From Bacteroidaceae bacterium (GTDB lineage: Bacteria; Bacteroidota; Bacteroidia; Bacteroidales; Bacteroidaceae): a DNA stretch of 64,000 nt. The stretch's first letter is position 1. Every line of letters begins with the position of its first letter. Location: NCBI GenBank assembly GCA_017464815.1, contig JAFTYI010000035.1:55329-119328 (forward strand). The letters run 5' to 3'. Position numbers and translations under genes: made by a program. The notes beneath the pieces were generated by a model, which was not told the origin of the DNA, did no database searches, and was given only the letters and a program-made list of their open reading frames with translations. This document shows positions 44,419 through 52,164 of this stretch, in pieces.

Positions 44419-44643
44419 ATGCAACTGAAATCAAACTCCCTCCTTCAAGGAGGCAAATACAAAATAGAAAAAGTCCTTGGCCAAGGTGGTTTTGGTATTA
44501 CCTATCAAGCGACACAGGTGGCGCTGAACAGGAAGGTGGCTATCAAGGAGTTCTTCATGAAGTGGTATCAATCCATTACGCTCAACAACGAAAGGAATTT
44601 ACGTTCTGTTACGCGATATAAATATAGTTGTTTGGTAATATAA
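44419..44643 (+). pseudogene. Truncated Hanks-type Ser/Thr protein kinase (N-terminal fragment)
   Basis: The 74-residue frame has the kinase start: [20 protein letters not shown] (glycine-rich loop 21-26) and [10 protein letters not shown] (ATP-binding Lys43). After FFMK the kinase sequence stops abruptly and the rest ([15 protein letters not shown]...) is unrelated. The HRD, DFG and all later motifs are absent, so it cannot be active. The break falls at the copy of a ~20-base sequence also found at 42656. The FHA and PP2C partners are intact at 47613-49393. Confidence 0.85.
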
Positions 44644-44666
44644 GGGTATGATTAAAATTCCCCATA

Positions 44667-45365
44667 CTAACATTCAATGAGTTTCTGAATCCACTCATCA
44701 AAGTGCTTGCATTGGGTACGAAGCTCGTCAATACCTACATTCATGGTGACGTATTTCCCTGTAGCAGGTTTATTGTAGTTGTAACGTGGGGACTTACCAC
44801 CTTCAATGGCATTGATGATGCGTTTGCTGGGGGCTGTCTGTGGATGATTGTTGATGAGTTCGGGATTACCGACTTTCGACAAATCTTTTTTCAATTGCTC
44901 GCAACGACTTTCACATCCGGGATAACGCTTGATGATGTGCTCTATTCCACAGAACAGGAGTGCTTCAAACTCGTGTAATTGAATGTAAGGGAGGAAGCGT
45001 TCTTCATTGATGGCATCTGCAAAAGCTGCTTCTAATGCATCTACACGCACATACGGGTCTGCTATTGCTTTCGCTGCATCGTATCCGGGAAAATCATCGG
45101 GTAATGCGTAGAGGTCAAACATGGTGGTAAAGATATGCCGTGCATACTCTCCATCCTTCTGTGTCTTCAGCAGAATGTTCAGGTCTGTCAATGCATGGTT
45201 GTATGTCAGCATACCGCCACGTGCATTCTTCTTTTTGTTTGTTGTAATCAGAATCCCCTTTACGCCTGCCACACCTTTGGCTTGAAGGTATGGTTTCAAG
45301 ACTTCTGCCACAAACCCTTGTTCTGTCTGTCCCTCACAAAGGACATGAATAATCTTTGCTTTCAT
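44667..45365 (-). CDS. DUF4276 (TOPRIM-like) protein
   Basis: The 232-residue protein starts MKAKIIHVLCEGQTEQGFVA; E11 in CEGQTE matches the (V/C)EGxTE acid of OLD-type TOPRIM nucleases. A second motif, IQLHEFEALLFCG, is the DUF4276 signature. The gene overlaps the AAA ATPase by four bases, making a two-gene unit like the ATPase-TOPRIM pairs of OLD/PARIS-type defence. The nuclease assignment is from family relations, not proven here. Confidence 0.8.
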   Translation of the reverse strand: MKAKIIHVLCEGQTEQGFVAEVLKPYLQAKGVAGVKGILITTNKKKNARGGMLTYNHALTDLNILLKTQKDGEYARHIFTTMFDLYALPDDFPGYDAAKAIADPYVRVDALEAAFADAINEERFLPYIQLHEFEALLFCGIEHIIKRYPGCESRCEQLKKDLSKVGNPELINNHPQTAPSKRIINAIEGGKSPRYNYNKPATGKYVTMNVGIDELRTQCKHFDEWIQKLIEC

Positions 45366-46495
45366 ACGGGACGCCCTCCTATGATGTTTTTATCCCAAAG
45401 TTCGCTGATGGTGTATTTTTCAAGCCAAAGTTGATACTCCGCTTCGTCCAAATGGGTGACAGAAGTAGAGAGAGAGTCTTTGTCCATCTCAATGACAGAA
45501 ACATTGCCTACATCAAAATGGTCAACCAAATCTTTGCTCTGTGTGGCTATGATAATCTGCGAGTGGATTGAGGCGTCCTTTATCATCTCTGCCAACTGGG
45601 TAATGGCATAAGGATGCAAACCGAGTTCCGGCTCATCAAGAATGATGACGTTGGGCATTGTTTGAGCCGGTTGTAAAAGCAGTGTGGCCAATGCTATGAA
45701 CCTAATGGAACCATCAGAAAACTGATAGGCATTGAAACGATAGTCTGTTGCAGAATTGTCCATCCAACGCAAAGAAATGTAATTGTTGACAGGTTCAAGG
45801 TAGAAATCCACAAACTGAGGAACGACGTCACGCACATAATCAACAATCCTATCGTATGAGCTTCTGTAATTCTCACGTAAGAAGAACAAGAATGAAGGCA
45901 GATTATTTCCGTGAGACTGAAAATAGTTGGCCGTTTCTACAGGACAAGACTGACGCAAGGGTCCCTCCACTGATGAATCATGAAACTGATAGACCTTACA
46001 ATGCGACAACATGCTGTATATTGATTTAACCACAATGTCGTTGCTTTCCATAAGAGCAGATTCTTTAAAATTGGGCTCTAACACAATTTCATAAGGACGT
46101 TCCTCGCCTGTGCGATGCCAAACCACACGTTCTTCGGTGATAATCAGTCTGTCAGGTGCAGCATTGGCCAAAGAAAAACTGTAGGTATCTATGGATGAAT
46201 CGTTTGCAAACTGTAGTTCGCCTGACATCATCGGAGTCTTCTTTGCTCCATAATGCAACAAGGCATTCGATGTTCCAGACAGTTCCACATACTTACCAAA
46301 AGACTTGCTCATCATATAGCTCAACATTCGAAAGAAACTGATGATGTTACTCTTGCCTGCACCATTAGCTCCTAACAGGATGCTGACATCACCCAATTTC
46401 AATGTGACAGGTTTGTCAAAGGCTACAGACTTATAGCCTTTTATTTTCACCTCTTTCAACTTTGTCTTCCGATATTTCTTTGCCATTGTCATCAA
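45362..46495 (-). CDS. AAA (ABC-type) ATPase partner of DUF4276
   Basis: The 377-residue protein has Walker A LLGANGAGKSNIISFFRML (~35-53), an ABC-like region YQFSDGSIRFIALATLLLQP, Walker B NVIILDEPELGLHPYA and the switch IIIATQSKDLVDHF. This is the AAA_21/RecF-SMC-like ATPase found with TOPRIM nucleases. The start is uncertain by a few codons (MMTMAKK). It has its own -7 box and is oriented opposite to the genes on both sides, as expected of an inserted module. Confidence 0.87.
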   Translation of the reverse strand: MMTMAKKYRKTKLKEVKIKGYKSVAFDKPVTLKLGDVSILLGANGAGKSNIISFFRMLSYMMSKSFGKYVELSGTSNALLHYGAKKTPMMSGELQFANDSSIDTYSFSLANAAPDRLIITEERVVWHRTGEERPYEIVLEPNFKESALMESNDIVVKSIYSMLSHCKVYQFHDSSVEGPLRQSCPVETANYFQSHGNNLPSFLFFLRENYRSSYDRIVDYVRDVVPQFVDFYLEPVNNYISLRWMDNSATDYRFNAYQFSDGSIRFIALATLLLQPAQTMPNVIILDEPELGLHPYAITQLAEMIKDASIHSQIIIATQSKDLVDHFDVGNVSVIEMDKDSLSTSVTHLDEAEYQLWLEKYTISELWDKNIIGGRPV

Positions 46496-46508
46496 TCTTT
46501 ATTGGGCA

Positions 46509-46516
46509 CAAAATTA
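46509..46516 (-). promoter_or_regulatory. -7 box of the AAA-DUF4276 unit
   Basis: Minus strand TAATTTTG just before the ATPase start; a TTTG at 46539-46542 is at a 22-base spacing. Confidence 0.45.
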
Positions 46517-46600
46517 GTGATATTTTTGCATATAAACGCAAAGAGTGAATCATTTCGTCCAATAATCCCGCAAATTTATCCAATAATGGGAAAATAGTGA

Positions 46601-46629
46601 TTGGTTAAAATGGACAATCACTATATTTG
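46601..46629 (+). promoter_or_regulatory. Promoter of the FHA-PP2C operon
   Basis: TTG at 46601-46603, 18-base spacer, -7 TATATTTG at 46622-46629, start codon at 46663. The three genes have their own promoter and do not need the lost kinase gene for transcription. Confidence 0.65.
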
Positions 46630-46662
46630 CAACAGGAAAAACAATATTAAGTAACAGTAACT

Positions 46663-47598
46663 ATGAACAGCGAAGAAACAAAGATTCTGAATCAATCAGA
46701 AGAGATTAAGAACGAAGAAACAATAAAGGATACACCTAATAATAAGAAGGTGGGCACTGGTGAAAAAGTGGCATACGCAGCAGGTGGATTTGCAGCCGGA
46801 GTGGCAAGTGGTGTGGCAGGAAGTGCCTTTGCGGCTTCACCAAGTGATGAGGCAAAAGAAGAGATGCTTGCTGCTACAGCGGAAGTGGAAGGAACTACCG
46901 ATGCGACAGAAACGGAAGCATCAACAGAATCTACAGAGACTGCCCCCGTGCAGGAAGCCCCGACACCACAAGAAGCTATTGTGGCAACCAGCGAAGGTGT
47001 GAAGGTGGCTCAGGTGGATGATGATGCATCGTTCAGTGAGGCTTTTGCCGACGCACGTGCCCAAGTAGGCCCAGGAGGGGTGTTTGAATGGCGTGGCCAT
47101 GTATATAACACCTATTATGAAAGTGAATGGGAGAATATGTCTCCGGCAGAAAGAGCTGAATATCAGTCAAAGATTGACTATAGTGCAGTAACAGATGGGA
47201 GTGATGCAACTGCTAATGTTCAGACAACAGCATCGCAAACTGAAATTGCGCCGAATGCTCAAATGGTGGACAGTCAACCTGAAAATACTGAAGTAAAGGT
47301 GTTGGGTGTAGAAGTAATGACTGATGCCGAAGGGAATCAAGCAACCGTTGCAGGACTGGAAATAGATGGTCAAGCCGCTATCATGGTGGATGTGGACAAC
47401 GATGGTATGATGGATGTGATTGCTGTAGATGAAGATGGAAACGGACAATTGACTGAGAACGAAGTTTATGATGCCAGTGAACTGAATATCTCTACTCAAG
47501 ACTTGATGGCACAGGTGCCAGGAAATGAAACTTATATGGCACAGAACGACGGTATGCCTGACTATATGAACGATGCTGATGTGAGTTCATTGGCTTAA
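46663..47598 (+). CDS. Acidic protein with EF-hand-like loops, first gene of the FHA/PP2C operon
   Basis: I do not recognise a named family. The 311-residue protein has an acidic N-terminus with MNSEETKIL (Thr6 in an E-x-T-x-I context), a glycine/alanine-rich hydrophobic stretch at 36-58 that could be a membrane or glycine-zipper segment, an acidic Thr/Glu/Ala linker, a motif FADARAQVGPGGVFEWRGHV (127-147), and two calcium-loop-like motifs DVDNDGMMD (243) and DEDGNGQLTENE (256). It is followed after 14 bases by the FHA gene, suggesting it is a substrate or effector of the same phosphosignalling system. Confidence 0.7.
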   Translation: MNSEETKILNQSEEIKNEETIKDTPNNKKVGTGEKVAYAAGGFAAGVASGVAGSAFAASPSDEAKEEMLAATAEVEGTTDATETEASTESTETAPVQEAPTPQEAIVATSEGVKVAQVDDDASFSEAFADARAQVGPGGVFEWRGHVYNTYYESEWENMSPAERAEYQSKIDYSAVTDGSDATANVQTTASQTEIAPNAQMVDSQPENTEVKVLGVEVMTDAEGNQATVAGLEIDGQAAIMVDVDNDGMMDVIAVDEDGNGQLTENEVYDASELNISTQDLMAQVPGNETYMAQNDGMPDYMNDADVSSLA

Positions 47599-47612
47599 TT
47601 TTCGCAGAGTGT

Positions 47613-48161
47613 ATGGGAAAAATATTTTTAGTGTGCCCTAATTGCCGCACACGCCTTTCGTTTCCTGAAGTACCAGGGTATCAAGATAAAATAGTGGAAT
47701 GCCCTATCTGTCACTTCAAAGCTACGGCCAATGTCTATCAGAGTGGAGCGGCCGCCAAAGGTGGGCAAGGAGCTGACGATGACGCAACCCAACTGCCGGG
47801 CAGCATGATGCAACAGTCAATGGACATGGGGCAAATCAGAGTGGGAAAGAGCAACCAATGCTGTCCGTTAAAAATGGGCAGTAATGTCATTGGGCGCATT
47901 GCTCAGACGGGTAAAGCAGATATCCAGATTACCCACGATGAATACATGAGCCGTCGGCATGTGCAAATAGATGTAGTAAAAGGTGCTCGCGGAATAGAAC
48001 ACCGACTGGTGGAAATCAATTCAAAAAACATAGTGGTGTTGAATGGAAGCCCTATCCAACGAAATGACATCCTACAACTGAAGTTTGGTGACCGATTGAC
48101 ATTGGGGAAAACAGCCATTTATCTGGAAGAGACAGATGATGAAGCCACTCAAATTGTTTAA
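47613..48161 (+). CDS. Zinc-ribbon plus FHA-domain protein
   Basis: The 182-residue protein has an N-terminal zinc ribbon (C8, C11, C30, C33; CPNCRTRL...CPICHF) and a C-terminal FHA domain with GR (94-95), SRRH (113-116) and VLNG (142-145), the phosphothreonine-binding elements. Two threonines sit in near-identical acidic contexts, DDDATQL (T59) and DDEATQIV (T179), likely kinase targets as in GarA/FHA switches. It lies 14 bases from both neighbours in the operon. Confidence 0.88.
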   Translation: MGKIFLVCPNCRTRLSFPEVPGYQDKIVECPICHFKATANVYQSGAAAKGGQGADDDATQLPGSMMQQSMDMGQIRVGKSNQCCPLKMGSNVIGRIAQTGKADIQITHDEYMSRRHVQIDVVKGARGIEHRLVEINSKNIVVLNGSPIQRNDILQLKFGDRLTLGKTAIYLEETDDEATQIV

Positions 48162-48175
48162 AGACGAAAGACTTT

Positions 48176-49393
48176 ATGAAAATAAGTATCAGACAACCAC
48201 TTTCGTTCAGTGAGATAGGACGGAAGGATAATCAAGAAGACAGAGTATATCCGCTGCCCAATGAAGTGACACCACAAAGTCGTGTGTTTGTGCTTTGCGA
48301 TGGTATGGGCGGACATGAAAATGGTGAAGTGGCCAGTGAAACCGTCAGTCAAGCACTGGGCTGTTATTTGGACAACATGCTTACGAATGGTTCTGTGATT
48401 ACCACAGATATGTTCAAAGAGGCATTGACCCATGCTTACGATGAATTGGACAAGAAAGATAATGGAAGTTCTTTCAAAAAGATGGGAACTACCATGACTT
48501 GCCTTTGTCTGCACAACAACGGCTATTTGGTGGCTCACATCGGAGACAGTCGTATCTACCATATACGCCCATCATTGACAGATGCAGCGAAAGGACGACA
48601 AGGTATCATTTATCAATCGTCTGATCACTCTTTGGTCAATGATTTGCTCCGTGCCGGTGAACTGACAGAAGAGGAAGCCGTAAACTTTCCTCAGAAGAAT
48701 GTAATAACCCGTGCCATGCAACCCAATTTGGAGCGTAGGTATAAGGCGGACATCTATTCTTTTACCAATGTAGAGGCCGGAGATTATTTCTTCCTGTGTT
48801 GTGACGGAGTGTTGGAACAACTTACCAATGAGAAATTGTGTGAGATTCTTGCAGATTCATCGTTGGATGACAAACAGAAATTGGAGACCATAAAAAGTGT
48901 GTGCGATGGTAAAACGAAGGATAATTACACCTGCTACTTGATACCTGTAGAAAATGTTGTATCAGAAAAGGGAGACAATGAAAACTCTGATGACATTATT
49001 CAGGGGCTTGTTGCTGATGTTGATAATGATACACAATCAGAAGAGAATACCTCAGTAAAAAAAGAGGTGCTTCCCTCAAAAACAGACACAACAAAAAGAA
49101 AACCTATTGCTTGGTGGAAATTGATATTCCCCCTTGTCCTCATCGGGTGTGTTGCATATTTTATGGTAAACAATGGCAATAAATCTTCTTCAATAGAAGA
49201 TTCGCTAAACACAGACATTTCTTCCATGGGGACAATAATTAAAGAATCTACCAACGTTTTAGAGGAAACAAATAGTACATTAGAAAATGATTCTGTAGAG
49301 AAAAGTAAATCCGACACTCTATCATTAAGAACTAATATTGACAACATGTTAGACTCCGCGATAAAATATTCATTGGAAGGGTTGAAGCAATGA
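48176..49393 (+). CDS. PP2C-family protein phosphatase with membrane anchor
   Basis: The 405-residue protein has a PP2C domain in residues 1-260: RKDNQEDRVY, VLCDGMGGHENGEVASE, YLVAHIGDSRIYHIR, SSDHSLVNDLL and CCDGVLEQLTNE, with the metal-binding aspartates intact. A membrane helix follows at about 306-325 (WWKLIFPLVLIGCVAYFMV), then a Ser/Thr/Glu-rich tail outside the membrane. It should dephosphorylate Ser/Thr targets of a Hanks-type kinase, but the local kinase is broken. Confidence 0.92.
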   Translation: MKISIRQPLSFSEIGRKDNQEDRVYPLPNEVTPQSRVFVLCDGMGGHENGEVASETVSQALGCYLDNMLTNGSVITTDMFKEALTHAYDELDKKDNGSSFKKMGTTMTCLCLHNNGYLVAHIGDSRIYHIRPSLTDAAKGRQGIIYQSSDHSLVNDLLRAGELTEEEAVNFPQKNVITRAMQPNLERRYKADIYSFTNVEAGDYFFLCCDGVLEQLTNEKLCEILADSSLDDKQKLETIKSVCDGKTKDNYTCYLIPVENVVSEKGDNENSDDIIQGLVADVDNDTQSEENTSVKKEVLPSKTDTTKRKPIAWWKLIFPLVLIGCVAYFMVNNGNKSSSIEDSLNTDISSMGTIIKESTNVLEETNSTLENDSVEKSKSDTLSLRTNIDNMLDSAIKYSLEGLKQ

Positions 49394-49673
49394 TGCAAGT
49401 AAGCAAATTCTTTAATCACCCGTGCAGGGATGGAGCGCAAAATCGGTAATGCAATCATAAAGACGATATTCGGAAGAATGGGTAAATAATGACGGATAAT
49501 AAGTGACGAACTACAAATGGCATTTCTTTGAACTTATCATCCCTTTTCTTGTCTAATTGGAAAAGAATATCTCTCTTTTGCGCAAAACAATATAAAGCAG
49601 AGAAGAAATCCCGAACCTTCCCCACAGACAATTGTTATCTGACCATATAATTACCATAGTAAAAAAGGGATTT

Positions 49674-50180
49674 ATGGCTGAAACAAAATTGAAGGGAAAC
49701 CCTGTGCATCTGGCGGGGGAGTTTCCGAAGATAGGGATGATGGCGCAGGAGTTTGCACTGGTGAAGAATGACTTGAGCGTGCTCCGACTGAGCGACTTGA
49801 AGGGGAAGCGTGTGGTGATGAACATCTTTCCCAGTATGGACACGGCGGTGTGTGCTACCACGGTGAGGAGGTTCAACAAATTAGCGACATCGCTCCCCGA
49901 CACGGTGGTGTTGTGCATCTCGCGCGACTTGCCTTTTGCACAAAGCCGCTTTTGTGTGGCCGAGGGGATAGAGAATGTGATTACGCTCTCTGACTTCCGC
50001 TTGCACTCTTCCTTCGGACGCGACTATGGGGTGCTGATGACTGAGGGGCCACTCAGCGGATTGTTGGCAAGAGCCGTGGTGGTGGTTGATGAAGAGGGGA
50101 GGGTTATCCACACGGAGATGGTGGCCGAAATTACACAGGAGCCTGACTATGAGGCGGTGCTAAGGGCTATGAACAAGTAG
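49674..50180 (+). CDS. tpx: Thiol peroxidase
   Basis: Reduces hydrogen and alkyl peroxides using thioredoxin. Start chosen at 49674 ([20 protein letters not shown]), the usual Tpx start; an upstream in-frame ATG at 49632 adds 14 atypical residues. The ~168-residue protein has the peroxidatic Cys in [13 protein letters not shown] and the resolving Cys in [13 protein letters not shown], the atypical two-Cys Tpx arrangement. The 280 bases before it hold nothing I can identify except short AT-rich sequence. Confidence 0.96.
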   Translation: MAETKLKGNPVHLAGEFPKIGMMAQEFALVKNDLSVLRLSDLKGKRVVMNIFPSMDTAVCATTVRRFNKLATSLPDTVVLCISRDLPFAQSRFCVAEGIENVITLSDFRLHSSFGRDYGVLMTEGPLSGLLARAVVVVDEEGRVIHTEMVAEITQEPDYEAVLRAMNK

Positions 50181-50200
50181 TTGGGTTAAGAAAAATTTCA

Positions 50201-50301
50201 GGCACGGATTACGCGGATTCTTTTAAAAACGATGGCTGTTGGCGATGGGCTATAGTAGCGAAGCGGATAGCCATAGTTAATTTATCCGTGTAATCCGTGC
50301 C
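50201..50301. repeat. Inverted repeat, CACGGATTA family, between convergent genes
   Basis: Left arm GGCACGGATTACGCGGAT (50201-50218) and right arm ATCCGTGTAATCCGTGCC (50284-50301) differ by one base from perfect complementarity. The loop has its own hairpin (GGCTAT/ATAGCC). It lies between tpx and the minus-strand DedA gene and could serve both as a transcript end. Confidence 0.9.
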
Positions 50302-50311
50302 GAAAGAGTGA

Positions 50312-50968
50312 TTACTTCATTGCTTTCTTGTGGCCTACCGTGCCTTTGTACACGAGGAAGCCTACGACGAAGATGGCAAGGACGATGCACACCATGCCGA
50401 TTTCGTGGCTATATTCGTTTACTTTCTCGAGGAGCTGTTCCTCTGTCTCGATGCCGGGCACTTTTGACAAATAGTGGCCGATGGCGGCAAGGATGGCATT
50501 CCAGATGCCTGCACCAAGGGTGGTGAAGAGGAGGAAGGTGCTCATCTTCATGCGGGCCAATCCGGCAGGGATGGAGATGAGTTGGCGCACGGCGGGTATC
50601 AAGCGACCGATGAAGGTGGCAATGGCGCCGTGCTTGTCGAAGAACTCTTCGGCGTACTTCACCTTGGCTTCGTCGATGAGACACATGTGGCCAAAGCGGC
50701 TATTGGCAAACTTGTAGACAATGGGGCGACCGAGCCACTTGGCCAGGTAGTAGTTGATGAGGGCGCCGATGTTGGCTCCGACGGTGGCAAAGAAGATGAC
50801 AAGCCACACGTTCAACCCTCCGTCACCTGCAGCGGCTTTCCATGCGGCGGGGGGGACTACCACTTCCGAAGGGAAGGGAATAAACGAACTCTCGATTGCC
50901 ATCAACAGGGTGATGGTCCAATAGTTGAGGTGCTCGAGACACCATTGAATGAATGCAACTGATTCCAC
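50312..50968 (-). CDS. DedA-family membrane protein
   Basis: The 218-residue inner-membrane protein has the family motifs ESSFIPFPSEVVVPPAAW (E in the re-entrant loop) and GRLIPAVRQLISIPAGLARM (the paired arginines), with four to five helices. DedA proteins act in lipid-carrier flipping and envelope homeostasis; members translocate phospholipids or undecaprenyl phosphate, which would fit a cell making lipid-linked polysaccharide. Specific substrate not determinable. Confidence 0.93.
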   Translation of the reverse strand: MESVAFIQWCLEHLNYWTITLLMAIESSFIPFPSEVVVPPAAWKAAAGDGGLNVWLVIFFATVGANIGALINYYLAKWLGRPIVYKFANSRFGHMCLIDEAKVKYAEEFFDKHGAIATFIGRLIPAVRQLISIPAGLARMKMSTFLLFTTLGAGIWNAILAAIGHYLSKVPGIETEEQLLEKVNEYSHEIGMVCIVLAIFVVGFLVYKGTVGHKKAMK

Positions 50969-51044
50969 TTTATTGAGTTAAAAATTAATTGTTTTAAATT
51001 AAAAGTCAGATGTTAAACGTCTAAAAAAGTTTTTATTCCTTCGA

Positions 51045-52151
51045 TTATTCTTTTTTACTTATCCGCCTGAGCAACTCGAAGAGTCCGTCGTCACTGGGGT
51101 TGAGCATGTAGGCGCGGTGATAGAACTCGGCCGCATGCTTCATGTCGCCCGTCTCGATGTAGCAGATGGCCAAGTTGAAGCAGATGGAGAAGGAGTATAC
51201 TGACGTATCGCCATACACCGTGTCGGCATAAGTCAGGTGGGGGATTGCCTCGGAGAAGAGGCGCAAGGATGCTTCCATCACACCGCACGTGTAGCTGGCA
51301 AGTGCTTTGTCGTAGCCCTTTTCCAAACAGGTGCGATAGAGTTGCAACGCTTTCTCTTCGTTTCTCAGCAATGCGTAGGAGTGTCCCTTGACGAACATGG
51401 CATCGAGGTTGTCGGGGTCAATGGCGAGGGCATAGTCGAGGGCATCGATAGCGTCGTTGAAGCGGTTTATCTGATTGTAGGCATTGCCCAAGTTCAGCCA
51501 ATAGTCCAGGTTGTAGGGATCTTCGTCCAACATCTTGTTGAGCTCAACCGAAACGGCCTCAAACTGGCCATCGTTTTTCAGGCAATCTGCCCTCAGGGCT
51601 TGAAGCGCTGTCTGCAAGCGTGGCTTCCATCCTTCGCTTTGTGCCTTGTCGATGACGGATTGGGTGAACTCAACGGCCTCGTGTGCGTAGTTGTAATCGA
51701 GGTAAAGCTCCACCATATCCTGCACCGTAAACGCGTATTCGTGTTGTGACGTTTCATTGGCCAACAGATTGTCAACCAAGAGCTTGTGTGCTTCGGCATA
51801 ACGTTCTTCGTTGAGCATCAGTTCGGCGTAGAGGAAGGTCACTTCGCGATCGGATTGGTCGGGGATGGATTGAGCCACCTGATAGGCGGTTTTCAAGTCG
51901 CCTCTGAGCATGTAGGTGCGTGCCCGGAAGATGAGCGGGTCGGTGCTTCCCGGGTGCATTGTCAGGGCGTATTCAATGACTTGCTCGGCATCTTTTTCCC
52001 GATTGCGCGTGGCGTAGTACTCGGCAATGTCGGTCAGTTGTTCGGGATCGAAATAGCTTTTTTCGCCATTCGTCGTCATTGCTTCGTAGCGGGCAAGTAT
52101 CTCCTTGAATTCGGGTTGCTCAAAGTAGGATGTATACTCTTTTTCGGTCAT
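51045..52151 (-). CDS. Tetratricopeptide repeat protein
   Basis: The 368-residue protein consists of helix pairs of TPR type, for example AEQVIEYALTMHPGSTDPLI, YWLNLGNAYNQINRFNDAID and NLAICYIETGDMKHAAEFYH, with no signal peptide or catalytic motif. TPR proteins mediate protein contacts. It starts 13 bases after glnS ends and may be co-transcribed with it. Confidence 0.88.
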   Translation of the reverse strand: MTEKEYTSYFEQPEFKEILARYEAMTTNGEKSYFDPEQLTDIAEYYATRNREKDAEQVIEYALTMHPGSTDPLIFRARTYMLRGDLKTAYQVAQSIPDQSDREVTFLYAELMLNEERYAEAHKLLVDNLLANETSQHEYAFTVQDMVELYLDYNYAHEAVEFTQSVIDKAQSEGWKPRLQTALQALRADCLKNDGQFEAVSVELNKMLDEDPYNLDYWLNLGNAYNQINRFNDAIDALDYALAIDPDNLDAMFVKGHSYALLRNEEKALQLYRTCLEKGYDKALASYTCGVMEASLRLFSEAIPHLTYADTVYGDTSVYSFSICFNLAICYIETGDMKHAAEFYHRAYMLNPSDDGLFELLRRISKKE

Positions 52152-52164
52152 TGTCTTCTCACTC

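Noticed and set aside
49394-49673. Possible C-terminal remnant (GMERKIGNAIIKTIFGRMGK) after the phosphatase
   Set aside because: A short frame without start, not matching any family I know; too little to call.
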